From: Guyparkeria hydrothermalis
GTDB taxonomy: Bacteria > Pseudomonadota > Gammaproteobacteria > Halothiobacillales > Halothiobacillaceae
NCBI RefSeq assembly: GCF_023555375.1
Contig: NZ_JAJSEE010000003.1
Location: 239,975-303,974 of the forward strand
Direction of reading: 5' to 3'
Length of the DNA: 64,000 bases
Shown here: piece after piece, positions 8,190 to 16,710 of the stretch
How the letters are laid out: each line of letters starts with the position of its first letter
Position numbering within the stretch: the first letter of the stretch is position 1
Notes under the pieces: model-generated
Databases searched by the model: none
Told to the model about the DNA's origin: nothing
The model's input: the letters and a program-made list of their open reading frames with translations, nothing else
Program-made: the position numbers and the translations under genes

Positions 8190-9887
8190 ATGAACGCCTT
8201 GCGCCGGCTCGCGATCGTTCTCGTTCTCCTGCCGTGGGGGCTCGTGCAGGCGAGCGCCACGTCACCGGGGCAGGCCGCGGTGGCCACCGCCCATCCGATG
8301 GCCACCGCGGCCGGGCGCGAGGTGCTCGAGGCCGGCGGCAATGCCTTCGACGCGGCGGTGGCGATTACCGCCGCGCTGGCCGTGGTCGAGCCGTACAGCT
8401 CCGGGCTGGGTGGCGGCGGCTTCTACCTGCTCCATGACGCGGCGAGCGGGCGCGACGTGATGCTCGATGCCCGCGAGCGGGCGCCGGGGCAGGCGACGCG
8501 CGACATGTATCTCGACGACGAGGGCAATCCCCAGCCCGATCGGTCCGTCGACGGGGCGCTGGCCGCCGGCATCCCCGGCATTCCCGCCGCGCTCGATCAC
8601 CTGGCCGCCGATTACGGCGCACTGCCGCTGACCACGACCCTCGATCCGGCCATCCGCGCCGCGCGCGAGGGTTTCGAGGTCACCGAGATGTATCGCCGCC
8701 TGGCCGGTTTCCGCGAGGAGGTGCTGGCCGCCGACCCGGGCAGTCGCTCGATCTTCCTCGACGGGGGCAAGCTGCCGGAGATCGGCCACGTCATTCGCCA
8801 GCCGGACCTTGCCGAGACGCTCGAGCGCATCGCTATCGAGGGCCGTGACGGCTTTTACCAGGGCGAGCTGGCCGGTCGCCTGGTCGACGGGGTGCGCAAG
8901 GCCGGCGGCATCTGGTGTCGCTCGGACCTGGCCGGCTACCGCGTGGTCGAGCGCGAGCCGGTAATCAGTCGCTTCCGCGGCTTCGAGGTGGTCTCCGCCG
9001 CGCCGCCTTCCTCCGGTGGCGTGGCCATCGCGCAGATGCTGAACACCTATGACGCCCTCGCGCGCCGCGCCGGCGAGCTGGACGACCTGTCCGTGCTGGG
9101 CCTGCACTACCGGGTCGAGGCGATGCGTCGTGCTTACCGTGATCGCGCCGAATACCTGGGCGATCCGGACTACGTCGACATGCCGATCGAACGGCTGACC
9201 AGCGACGACTACGCCGCCGGGCTGGCGGTGGGTATCTCGCCCACCGACGCCACGCCCTCGTCAAGCCTCGCCCCGGTGGTCACCGAGCCGGAAGGACCGC
9301 ACACCACGCATTTCTCCGTGATGGACGCGGATGGCAACTACGTCGCCGCGACCCTCTCGATCAACTACCCCTTCGGGGCCGGCGTGACCGTGCCCGGCAC
9401 CGGCGTGCTCCTGAACGACGAGATGGACGACTTCTCGCAGAAGCCCGGCGTGCCCAATGTCTACGGGCTGGTCGGCGCCGAGGCCAATGCGGTTCAGCCG
9501 GGCAAGCGACCGCTGTCCTCCATGTCACCCACCTTCGTGCGCAGCGACGATCTGGTCGGCGTGCTCGGCACGCCCGGTGGTTCGCGCATCATCACCATGG
9601 TGCTCGGCGGCGTGCTGGCGGCGACCCGCGGCGAGCCCCTCGACGACTGGGTGACCGGGCCGCGCATCCATCACCAGTACCTGCCGGATCGCATCGAGGT
9701 CGAGCCCGGCCTGCTAAGCGACGAACAGCGCGCCGAACTCGAGTTGATGGGGCACCGAATCGAGGTCAATGACGGCTTTGGCAACATGCAGGCGGTCGCC
9801 TGGTGGCGTGACGACGGCCGGCTCGAGGCGGCCAGCGACCCACGCGGAGAAGGGCGGGCCGCCGTGTTTGCCCCCGAGGCGCCATGA
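8190..9887 (+). CDS. ggt: Gamma-glutamyltranspeptidase
   Basis: Periplasmic Ntn-hydrolase of 565 aa that cleaves glutathione and transfers its gamma-glutamyl group. A signal peptide spans about residues 1-22 (RRLAIVLVLLPWGLVQA). The small subunit begins AVATAHPMATAAGREVLEAG. Autocleavage is expected before the TTHFSV motif (catalytic Thr372), where the nucleophilic large subunit starts; PLSSMSPT near residue 440 and GTPGGSRI near 455 are the substrate-binding motifs. It starts 2 nt after thiS, so it is translationally coupled to it, and overlaps the next gene by 4 nt. Complete and apparently functional. Confidence 0.95.
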   Translation: MNALRRLAIVLVLLPWGLVQASATSPGQAAVATAHPMATAAGREVLEAGGNAFDAAVAITAALAVVEPYSSGLGGGGFYLLHDAASGRDVMLDARERAPGQATRDMYLDDEGNPQPDRSVDGALAAGIPGIPAALDHLAADYGALPLTTTLDPAIRAAREGFEVTEMYRRLAGFREEVLAADPGSRSIFLDGGKLPEIGHVIRQPDLAETLERIAIEGRDGFYQGELAGRLVDGVRKAGGIWCRSDLAGYRVVEREPVISRFRGFEVVSAAPPSSGGVAIAQMLNTYDALARRAGELDDLSVLGLHYRVEAMRRAYRDRAEYLGDPDYVDMPIERLTSDDYAAGLAVGISPTDATPSSSLAPVVTEPEGPHTTHFSVMDADGNYVAATLSINYPFGAGVTVPGTGVLLNDEMDDFSQKPGVPNVYGLVGAEANAVQPGKRPLSSMSPTFVRSDDLVGVLGTPGGSRIITMVLGGVLAATRGEPLDDWVTGPRIHHQYLPDRIEVEPGLLSDEQRAELELMGHRIEVNDGFGNMQAVAWWRDDGRLEAASDPRGEGRAAVFAPEAP

Positions 9888-10375
9888 GCCGGTTTGCCCT
9901 GGGTTGCTTCCGCACCACGGCCCGGCCGGCGGGTGACCAGAGGCTGTTCCGCCTCCCGCCCGCGCAACGTCGCCTGGCGACCACGACCGGATCGTTCACG
10001 CGGGCGTTGCATCGGCATACTGGCCACCCGGTGGTGGTGCGCCGCCTCGACGAGGGGTGGCGCGGGCACGTCGCCGGCCGCTGGCCGACCCCCAGGGTCA
10101 CGCGCGTCTGGGAACGCCGCGTCCGGCTGGAGAGCGGCGATGTCCGGGTCGACGCCCTGACCCAGGCGGTCGGCCCACTCACCCCGCGCCTGCGTCGTGC
10201 GATTACCGGCCTGGCCGACACCCCGCTAATGGAGGTGCTCGCCCGGCAACCGCGCTGTCGCCGGCTGAGTTTCCGCGTCAGTCTCCAGGGCGGCCGGATC
10301 AGCCGCGAAACCGTCTACCGCATCCACCTCGCCCGGGTGCGCGTCACCGAGTGGTTCGATATCGACCTTGGTTGA
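9884..10375 (+). CDS. ubiC: Probable chorismate lyase (UbiC-like)
   Basis: 163 aa, the length of UbiC, which converts chorismate to 4-hydroxybenzoate plus pyruvate as the first step of ubiquinone synthesis. Similarity is weak but spread along the chain: TGSFTRAL near residue 36, WERRVRL near 75, LADTPLMEVL near 110 (compare LG..PLG..LF in UbiC), and a C-terminal SRETVYRIHLARVRVTEWF resembling the family's closing RRS.F....P..VTE.FL. Overlaps ggt by 4 nt. ubiA is not in the window. Recognition is by motif pattern only. Confidence 0.6.
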   Translation: MSRFALGCFRTTARPAGDQRLFRLPPAQRRLATTTGSFTRALHRHTGHPVVVRRLDEGWRGHVAGRWPTPRVTRVWERRVRLESGDVRVDALTQAVGPLTPRLRRAITGLADTPLMEVLARQPRCRRLSFRVSLQGGRISRETVYRIHLARVRVTEWFDIDLG

Positions 10376-10396
10376 ACTCGAACCGTCCGCCCTGGC

Positions 10397-10459
10397 GTAG
10401 GAGCGGCTTTAGCCGCGAAATTACACATCCGGGTGTTCCGCGCCTGAAGGCGCTCCTAC
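10397..10459. repeat. GTAG-type REP palindrome pair (copy 2)
   Basis: The left arm GTAGGAGCGGCTTTAGCCGC is identical to copies at 7027 and 27855. The right arm has drifted (CCTGAAGGCGCTCCTAC) but keeps its complementarity to the GTAGGAGCG end. The element lies 21 bp after the ubiC-like stop and precedes a terminator hairpin. The divergent right arm suggests an older insertion or a different REP subtype combined with the common one. Confidence 0.85.
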
Positions 10460-10486
10460 AGCGTTTGTTTCTGCGCAGGGGGCATG

Positions 10487-10523
10487 AAAAAGCCGCGCCC
10501 GGGTAATCCGTGACGCGGCTTTT
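10487..10523. terminator. Bidirectional rho-independent terminator
   Basis: Stem AAAAGCCGCG paired with CGCGGCTTTT around a 16-nt loop, flanked by A and T tracts on the two strands. It can end transcripts from both the ubiC-like gene (plus) and the flavin reductase gene (minus), which converge here. Confidence 0.85.
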
Positions 10524-10546
10524 CTTCGTCCGGTGATCGGCTTGGC

Positions 10547-11209
10547 TCAGCCGAATTCCATGCTCCGGGTGTTGCCGCCCAGATCGCCGAGGGTCTTCTT
10601 CACCTGCTCGGTGAAGGCGGGCGGGCCGCAGACGTAGAACTCCTCGGAGAGATCGCGGACGTGCTCGCGCAGGAAGGCGTCGTCGACGTGGCCACTGTGG
10701 GTGCACAGCGGCGAGTTCTCGCGGGTGCAGACGAAGTGGGCGTTCTCGCCGAAGGCGGCCTCCAGCTCACGCTGCTGGATGATGTCGCCGGCGGTCTTGT
10801 TCGAGTAGATCAGCTTCTGGCCGTCGAGCTGGCCGCGGTCGGCGAGATCGCGAATGATGGCCAGAAACGGCGTGATGCCGGCGCCCGCGGCGATGAACCA
10901 GCCCGGTCCCTCGTAGTTGAAGCTGTCGAACGGCTCGGAGATCAAAAGCTTCTGGCCGGGCTGGGACTGGGCCAGGTGCTGGGTGACGCCGTCGTGGCTG
11001 CCGTAGCTCTTGATCATCAGTTCCAGCACGCGATCGTCGACCCGGTTGGTCAGCGTGAACGGGCGGCCCTGGTCGCGCCACTTGGGCTCGTCGATGGCCA
11101 GTTCGATGGCCTGTCCCGGCGTGAACGAGAAGCCCTCGGGCTTGGCCAGGATGTATCGCTGGACATCGTGGGTGACGAATTCGCGCAGCAGCAGTTCGGT
11201 CTGGAACAT
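10547..11209 (-). CDS. Ferredoxin/flavodoxin-NADP(+) reductase-type FAD oxidoreductase
   Basis: 220 aa FAD/NAD(P)-binding oxidoreductase. The FAD domain has RPFTLTN near residue 50 and the NAD(P) domain has GAGITPFLAIIRDL near 115. A late YVCGPPAFTEQV is the usual C-terminal nucleotide-binding motif, and the protein ends TRSMEFG. There is no 2Fe-2S domain, so this is a reductase partner for a separate ferredoxin or flavodoxin. Start ATG 11209 fits the family N-terminus; no clear ribosome-binding site is seen. The frame stays open upstream into a CL repeat at 11395, which is not coding. The substrate is unknown. Confidence 0.8.
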   Translation of the reverse strand: MFQTELLLREFVTHDVQRYILAKPEGFSFTPGQAIELAIDEPKWRDQGRPFTLTNRVDDRVLELMIKSYGSHDGVTQHLAQSQPGQKLLISEPFDSFNYEGPGWFIAAGAGITPFLAIIRDLADRGQLDGQKLIYSNKTAGDIIQQRELEAAFGENAHFVCTRENSPLCTHSGHVDDAFLREHVRDLSEEFYVCGPPAFTEQVKKTLGDLGGNTRSMEFG

Positions 11210-11394
11210 AGTGATGTTGAATCGTGGTTTCGGCTGGAAAATGTCGGGGGAGTCTAGCCGATTTGCCGTGCCGTCGCTGCGCCGTCCGGCAAGGAGGCCT
11301 CGGCGAGGCGCTCGCCGAACGCCCCCGACGCGAACCGCGGCGGGCCTCGCGACCATGCCGTTCTTAAAAAATCGCGCCGAATCCGGTACATTGA

Positions 11395-11661
11395 GGATCC
11401 TCTGCACGAATCGGATACCGCTCTGCGTGCCTTGAGCCGGGCAGATGCAAGGCGACCGTCCGTCGCGGAAGGGTGATTCCCGCATCCTCGGACGGCAACG
11501 CCGCAGGTGCCCGGCTCAAGGCACGCCCTACGGGGCTTGGCGAGCCGCCCGTGCTCCGCGTTGCGATGTCTTGACGTGGCCGCCGGCACGCCGGCGACAT
11601 CGCGCCTTGATCACGAACGGCTCGCCAAGCCAGAGTGGTATCCAATTCGCGCAGAGGTTCC
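11395..11661. repeat. CL structured repeat, copy 1 (complete, 267 bp)
   Basis: Terminal inverted repeats GGATCCTCTGCACGAATCGG and its near-complement ending GGTTCC enclose two arms. Arm 1 has a perfect 18-bp stem (CGTGCCTTGAGCCGGGCA), then internal-loop motifs GATGCAAGGCG and AACGCCGCAGGTG, then an apical hairpin CCGTCC/GGACGG. Arm 2 has the stem GGCTTGGCGAGCCG and further pairing CGATGTC/GACATCG. It fills most of the 567-bp gap between the flavin reductase and rpe. The rest of that gap (11210-11394 and 11662-11776) shows nothing recognisable. Other copies: 17881, 23410, 35697 and 63861. No protein is encoded. Confidence 0.9.
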
Positions 11662-11776
11662 TTAAGCGCAGTTTCCGCGCGTGTGCCCGTTCCACCCGAT
11701 GCCGGTTCCGGCGATCGGGACGGGCGCTGCGCGACCCGATTTCCCCGAATCTTTCCCGTTATCCGAGGACCGCGAG

Positions 11777-12466
11777 ATGAGCGACTACATCATTGCCCCG
11801 AGTATCCTGTCGGCCGACTTTGCCCGCCTGGGCGAGGAAGTGGACAACGTCCTGAAGTCCGGCGCCGACTGGGTGCATTTCGACGTGATGGACAACCACT
11901 ACGTGCCGAACCTGACCATCGGCCCGCTGGTCTGCGACGCGCTGCGCAAGCACGGCGTCACCGCGCCGATCGACGTCCACCTGATGGTCAAGCCGGTCGA
12001 TCGCATCATCCCGGACTTCGCCAAGGCCGGCGCCACGTCGATCACCTTCCACCCGGAGGCCACCGAGCACGTCGACCGCAGCCTGCAGCTGGTCCGCGAC
12101 CAGGGCTGCCAGTCCGGCCTGGTGTTCAACCCGGCCACCCCGCTGGACGTGCTGGAATGGGTGATCGACAAGGTCGACATCGTCCTGCTGATGTCCGTCA
12201 ACCCGGGCTTCGGCGGCCAGAAGTTCATCCCGGCGACCCTCGAGAAGGCCCGCCAGGCGCGCGAGATCATCGACCGCTCCGGCCGTGACATCCGCCTGGA
12301 GATCGACGGTGGCGTCAACGCCGACAACATCGGCGAGATCGCCGCGGCCGGCGTCGACACCTTCGTCTCCGGCTCGGCGCTGTTCGGCAAGGGCCAGGAC
12401 TCCGACCCGAACCGCTACGACAGCATCGTCAAGGCGATGCGCGACGAGCTGGCCAAGGTCAAGTGA
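11777..12466 (+). CDS. rpe: Ribulose-phosphate 3-epimerase
   Basis: 229 aa TIM-barrel enzyme interconverting ribulose 5-phosphate and xylulose 5-phosphate (pentose phosphate and Calvin cycles). Visible motifs are [16 protein letters not shown] at the N-terminus, [12 protein letters not shown] near residue 35, [14 protein letters not shown] near 138 and [11 protein letters not shown] near 172. GAGG lies about 9 nt before ATG 11777. Its stop codon overlaps the gph start by one base (TGATG), so rpe and gph are translationally coupled. Confidence 0.97.
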   Translation: MSDYIIAPSILSADFARLGEEVDNVLKSGADWVHFDVMDNHYVPNLTIGPLVCDALRKHGVTAPIDVHLMVKPVDRIIPDFAKAGATSITFHPEATEHVDRSLQLVRDQGCQSGLVFNPATPLDVLEWVIDKVDIVLLMSVNPGFGGQKFIPATLEKARQAREIIDRSGRDIRLEIDGGVNADNIGEIAAAGVDTFVSGSALFGKGQDSDPNRYDSIVKAMRDELAKVK

Positions 12467-13140
12467 TGCCACGCTTCACGCCGCGCATGGTGCTGTTCGA
12501 CCTGGACGGCACCCTGGTCGACTCGGTGCCCGACCTGCTGGTCTCGGTCAACGCCATGCAGCGTGAGCTGGGCAATCCCGAGCGCGCCGAAGAGGACGTT
12601 CGCAACTGGGTGGGCAACGGCGTCGAGCGATTGGTCGAGCGCGCCTTGACCAACGACCTCGACGGCACGCCCGATCCGGCCGAGCTCGACCGCGCCCTGC
12701 CGGTGTTCAAGCGTCATTACGCCGAGAACAACGGTCAGCACTCGCAGGTCTTCGACGGCGTCACTCAGGGGCTGGAGTTCGTCAAGTCCCTCGGCCTGCC
12801 GATGGGCTGCGTGACCAACAAGGCCGCCGCCTTCACCCTGCCGCTGCTCGAGCAGACCGGCCTGCGCGATCACTTCGAGGTGGTCATCAGCGGCGACACC
12901 CTGCCGCTGAAGAAACCGGACCCGGCCCCGCTGATCTACTCTGCGGGCTGGTTCCACGTGCACCCCTCCGAGGCGCTGATGATCGGCGACTCGATCTCCG
13001 ACGTGAAGGCCGCGCGCGCCGCGGGCTTCTCGATCGTCTGCATGAGCTACGGCTACAACCACGGGCGTGACATCCGCGACTTCGACCCGGATGCCGTGAT
13101 TGACTCCATGACCGAGCTTTCCGGCCTGATCGCCCGGTAA
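12466..13140 (+). CDS. gph: Phosphoglycolate phosphatase
   Basis: 224 aa HAD hydrolase that removes phosphate from 2-phosphoglycolate, the product of Rubisco oxygenase activity and of DNA repair. Motif I is FDLDGTLVDS near residue 10, motif II is VTNKAAA, and motifs III and IV are LKKPDPAPL and IGDSISDV. The start is ATG 12466 (a GTG lies directly before it at 12463), overlapping the rpe stop. The rpe-gph-trpE order is the classical gammaproteobacterial arrangement. Confidence 0.93.
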   Translation: MPRFTPRMVLFDLDGTLVDSVPDLLVSVNAMQRELGNPERAEEDVRNWVGNGVERLVERALTNDLDGTPDPAELDRALPVFKRHYAENNGQHSQVFDGVTQGLEFVKSLGLPMGCVTNKAAAFTLPLLEQTGLRDHFEVVISGDTLPLKKPDPAPLIYSAGWFHVHPSEALMIGDSISDVKAARAAGFSIVCMSYGYNHGRDIRDFDPDAVIDSMTELSGLIAR

Positions 13141-13178
13141 CCACCATGACCGGCCCAGGGACGATGGCGGATTAGACG

Positions 13179-13238
13179 ATGGCGGATCCGACGATGGCAA
13201 CCGACTCAAGGCGATGGCGGAGACGATGGCGTAGCTGA
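13179..13238 (+). CDS. Possible trp leader peptide (tentative)
   Basis: A 19-codon frame directly upstream of trpE encodes [19 protein letters not shown], with two Trp codons (13215 and 13227) five residues before the stop. Trp codons placed just ahead of a stop and upstream of trpE are the signature of attenuation leaders. However, the Trp codons arise from a short repeated DNA word (ACGATGGCGGA) and no strong ribosome-binding site precedes the ATG. A hairpin ACGATGGCGT/ACGCCCACTCGT follows and a short T tract lies at 13264. This could be chance. Confidence 0.3.
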   Translation: MADPTMATDSRRWRRRWRS

Positions 13239-13285
13239 ACGCCCACTCGTCCCCGTCCGTCGCCTTTTCCTTATCGGAGCCCGTC

Positions 13286-14794
13286 ATGCCCAACCGCTTC
13301 CAGCCCTACCAGCCCACCCGCGTCGACCTCGAGCAACTCGCCGCCGAGGGCTACAACCGCGTCCCCGTCACCCGCCGCGTGCTGGGCGACTACGACACCC
13401 CGCTGTCCGTCTACCACAAGCTGGTCGAAGGCCCGTTCGGCTACCTGTTCGAGTCGGTCACCGGCGGTGAGCGCTGGGGGCGCTACTCGATCATCGGCCT
13501 GCCGTCCTCCACCGTCCTGACCGTCCACGGACACCGCGTGGTGGTGAAAAGGGACGGCGAGATCGTCGAGGACGAAACCGTCGACGACCCGCTCGCCTGG
13601 ATCGAGACCTTCAAGGCTCGCTACCGCGTCTTTGAACCGGCGGACATGCCGCGCTTTCACGGCGGGCTGGTGGGCTACTTCGGCTTCGAGACCATCGGCT
13701 ACATCGAGCCGCGCCTGGCCAACTTCGACGCCGACGACCCGCTGGGCGTGCCCGACATCCTGCTGATGGCGAGCGAAGAGGTGGTCGTGGTCGACAACCT
13801 CTCCAGCGAGCTGCTGCTGGTCACCCTGATCGACCCCGCCGAGCCCGGCGCGCTCGATCTCGCCAACGTGCGCCTCGACCGGCTGGCCGCCCGCCTGCGC
13901 GAGCCGGTGGCCCACTACGGCTCGAGCGCCCCGGGCAAGCCGATCGACGAGAACGACTTCACCGCCACCTTCACCCGCGAAGGCTACGAGAACGCCGTGC
14001 GTGCCATCCGCGAGTACATCGCGGCCGGTGATGTCATGCAGGTGGTGCCCAGCCAGCGGATGAGCATCGAGTTCGGTGCCGCGCCGATCGACCTCTACCG
14101 GGCGCTGCGCAGCATCAATCCCTCGCCGTACATGTACTTCATCGATGCCGGCGAGTTCACCGTGGTCGGCTCCAGCCCCGAGATCCTCGCCCGTCTCGAG
14201 GACGGCACGGTCACCGTTCGTCCCATCGCCGGCACCCGCCCGCGCGGGGCCACCGAGGCCGAGGACAAGGCCCTCGAGCAGGATCTACTCAGCGACCCCA
14301 AGGAGATCGCCGAGCACGTCATGCTGATCGATCTGGGGCGCAACGACACCGGCCGCGTCGCCCGGGTGGGCAGCGTCAAGCTCGAGGAGCGCATGATCAT
14401 CGAGCGCTACTCGCACGTCATGCACATCGTCTCGCAGGTCACCGGCCAGCTCGACGAGGGCCTGAACGCCATGGACGTCCTGCGCGCGACCTTCCCCGCC
14501 GGCACCGTCTCGGGTGCACCGAAGATCCGCGCGCTGGAGATCATCCAGGAGCTCGAACCCGTCAAGCGTGGTGTCTATGCCGGGGCGGTGGGGTACTGGG
14601 CCTGGAACGGCAATATGGATACCGCGATTGCCATCCGTACCGGGGTGATCAAGGATGGGCAGCTGCATGTTCAGGCTGGGGGTGGGATTGTTGCTGATTC
14701 CGTGCCGGCGACGGAATGGGAAGAGACGTTGAACAAGCGGCGGGCGTTGTTTCGGGCGGCGAATATGGCGAGTCGGGGCTTGGATGCGAAGTGA
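13286..14794 (+). CDS. trpE: Anthranilate synthase component I
   Basis: 502 aa enzyme making anthranilate from chorismate and ammonia or glutamine, the first step of tryptophan synthesis. The N-terminal region carries the Trp feedback site. The chorismate-binding domain has [43 protein letters not shown] and the terminal [21 protein letters not shown] lies 7 nt before ATG 13286. Its usual partner trpG is not next; an AT-richer restriction-modification pair follows instead. The last 50 or so codons use G- and T-ending codons much more than the rest of the gene. Confidence 0.97.
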   Translation: MPNRFQPYQPTRVDLEQLAAEGYNRVPVTRRVLGDYDTPLSVYHKLVEGPFGYLFESVTGGERWGRYSIIGLPSSTVLTVHGHRVVVKRDGEIVEDETVDDPLAWIETFKARYRVFEPADMPRFHGGLVGYFGFETIGYIEPRLANFDADDPLGVPDILLMASEEVVVVDNLSSELLLVTLIDPAEPGALDLANVRLDRLAARLREPVAHYGSSAPGKPIDENDFTATFTREGYENAVRAIREYIAAGDVMQVVPSQRMSIEFGAAPIDLYRALRSINPSPYMYFIDAGEFTVVGSSPEILARLEDGTVTVRPIAGTRPRGATEAEDKALEQDLLSDPKEIAEHVMLIDLGRNDTGRVARVGSVKLEERMIIERYSHVMHIVSQVTGQLDEGLNAMDVLRATFPAGTVSGAPKIRALEIIQELEPVKRGVYAGAVGYWAWNGNMDTAIAIRTGVIKDGQLHVQAGGGIVADSVPATEWEETLNKRRALFRAANMASRGLDAK

Positions 14795-14851
14795 ATTTTT
14801 TTGGTGTGTCTGAATTTTCCGGATGAAATAATTGCGTTCTGGGTGGCTAGC

Positions 14852-15727
14852 ATGGCACGAAAAACAAAAGTCCCTTCACCGGCTACTTTGAAGCTTGGTG
14901 ATTCGGTTATTTATGAGGGAGATGCTTTGCAAACCTTGCAGCGCCTTCCCTCAAATTCTATTCAATGCGTCATTACTTCACCTCCATATTGGGGGCTCAG
15001 GGACTACGGGTATGATAAGCAAATTGGCCTAGAGCCCACTATGGCGCAGTTTATTAATCACTTAGTGGCTATTTTTTCTGAGTTGAAGCGCGTCCTCAGT
15101 GAAGATGGAACTTTATGGCTGAATATAGGGGATGGCTACACTAGTGGTAACCGAGGATATCGTGCTTCAGACAAGAAGAATCCGGCGCGCCAAATGACAG
15201 TCCGCCCTGATACCCCAGAGGGTTTGAAGCCAAAAGACCTGTTGGGTTTGCCATGGCGCCTTGCGCTGGCGTTACAAGATGATGGGTGGTACTTGAGAAC
15301 AGATGTTATCTGGAACAAGCCTAACGCGATGCCAGAAAGTGTGAAAGATCGGCCAACACGATCGCATGAATATTTGTTCATGTTTACGAAGAGTGAGCGA
15401 TATTATTACGATCAGGAGGCCGTAAAAGAAAAAGGATTTAACGGGTCTATGAGGAATCGCAGATCAGTGTGGGACGTCAAGACGCAGCCATTTATGGGTG
15501 CACACTTTGCTACCTTTCCAACGGCGTTGGTTGAGCCTTGTGTTCGGGCATCTTCTCGGAATGGTGATTACGTTTTGGACCCATTTTTTGGCTCAGGGAC
15601 GGTTGGGGTCGTAGCCGAAAGTCTCGGTCGTAGGTACGTTGGCATAGAGTTAAACCCTGAGTACGTGGACTTGGCGGCAAGTCGACTGGGGGTTATCCAG
15701 AGCAACGTTGTGAAGGTCGCGGTTTAA
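14852..15727 (+). CDS. Type II DNA methyltransferase, beta class (probable N4-cytosine)
   Basis: 291 aa modification enzyme. Catalytic motif IV TSPPYWG (42-48) precedes the AdoMet motif DPFFGSGT (243-250), the order of beta-class methyltransferases. SPPY, rather than DPPY or NPPY, suggests N4-methylcytosine. The ATG at 14852 was chosen because the preceding 17 codons are unlike the family; its ribosome-binding site is weak. Base composition is clearly more AT-rich than neighbouring genes, indicating acquisition. The stop overlaps the endonuclease start (TAATG), forming a two-gene restriction-modification operon. Confidence 0.88.
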   Translation: MARKTKVPSPATLKLGDSVIYEGDALQTLQRLPSNSIQCVITSPPYWGLRDYGYDKQIGLEPTMAQFINHLVAIFSELKRVLSEDGTLWLNIGDGYTSGNRGYRASDKKNPARQMTVRPDTPEGLKPKDLLGLPWRLALALQDDGWYLRTDVIWNKPNAMPESVKDRPTRSHEYLFMFTKSERYYYDQEAVKEKGFNGSMRNRRSVWDVKTQPFMGAHFATFPTALVEPCVRASSRNGDYVLDPFFGSGTVGVVAESLGRRYVGIELNPEYVDLAASRLGVIQSNVVKVAV

Positions 15728-16710
15728 TGACAATTAACATTCCACCACCCGAGTTGCAGATTGATTTCTCATTTATTCTTGGGAAAATGCGGAAGCTTTA
15801 CCTGCAGGATGCTTTGTTCGAAGTTGTAGGGTCTTTCACTGATGATCAGTTTGAAAAGTTAGAGGTCGAGCTTAAAGCCCATGCGCCAGGGAGTGGGGTC
15901 CAAGAAGTTGCCAAGCAGGGGTTAAGAGGTGAAATATTTTTTGCCACTCCGATTATTCTGAAATCCAGCCCTTACTTGATTGGTTATTACAGAATGCTTC
16001 TTGGTTTTAGTAAAAAGGAGTTTTATACCTCTTCCTTTGGCCTGACAAGTTTTAAGTCGATGGAAGAAAGGGGTGTTGTTGCAAACTCCGTTGAGTCAAA
16101 AATTGGTGACCTATGTGACCAAATGAACCGTTCCGCAGGTGAGTTGATTCAAGGAGTTGGGGCGGAAAGGATAAGTAAGGATTTAGTGGATGACCTTACT
16201 ATCATAACTTTAGGGCCCCAGTTGCGTGGAGGCAGGAACAATAAAAAGGGTCAGGATGGAATCGCGGAAGTTTTTAGAGAAGTGCATGGTATCGTCGAGC
16301 ATGCTGAAACTTCATCTGGCATGACGTTTATTAAGCTAAAGAATGCCGCCGGCAGAAACGTGGTTATTGAGTTTGCCGCGGACCCGGATATCGTGATTCG
16401 AGAGGAGCTTCGAGATGACAGCTTTCATAACCTGATAGCTATTGAGGTGAAGGCGGGCCAGGATCGGTCGAATATACATAATCGAGTTGGGGAAGCGGAA
16501 AAGAGTCATCAAAAAGCGAGGGCGGAAGGGTTCTCAGAATGTTGGACTATAGTTAATGTTCCGGAAATGGATTTGGCCACAGCAAAAAAAGAGTCGCCTT
16601 CTACAAACAGGTTCTTTCAGCTGGCTGACATTGTTCGACGCGAGGGTAGCGAGTACGAGCATTTTAAGGATCGTGTTATTGGGTTGACAGGTATTGTCGC
16701 CGCCGGATAA
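15727..16710 (+). CDS. Type II restriction endonuclease (XcyI/Cfr9I-like, tentative specificity CCCGGG)
   Basis: 327 aa partner of the upstream methyltransferase. A PD-(D/E)xK nuclease core is visible: P220-D221 (in ADPDIVI) and E240-V-K242 (in AIEVKAGQD). The N-terminus IPPPELQIDFSF and the phrase KSMEERGVV recall the XcyI/Cfr9I family that cuts CCCGGG; this family assignment is from memory and not searched. The coding sequence is as AT-rich as the methyltransferase. One-base overlap with it ensures coupled translation. A structured-repeat island begins right after the stop. Confidence 0.75.
   Translation: MTINIPPPELQIDFSFILGKMRKLYLQDALFEVVGSFTDDQFEKLEVELKAHAPGSGVQEVAKQGLRGEIFFATPIILKSSPYLIGYYRMLLGFSKKEFYTSSFGLTSFKSMEERGVVANSVESKIGDLCDQMNRSAGELIQGVGAERISKDLVDDLTIITLGPQLRGGRNNKKGQDGIAEVFREVHGIVEHAETSSGMTFIKLKNAAGRNVVIEFAADPDIVIREELRDDSFHNLIAIEVKAGQDRSNIHNRVGEAEKSHQKARAEGFSECWTIVNVPEMDLATAKKESPSTNRFFQLADIVRREGSEYEHFKDRVIGLTGIVAAG

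Noticed and set aside
11395..11661. CL elements as integron attC sites or a classical insertion sequence
   Set aside because: No GTTRRRY/RYYYAAC core sites, no cassette genes between copies, copies scattered over more than 50 kb, and no transposase frame inside the element.
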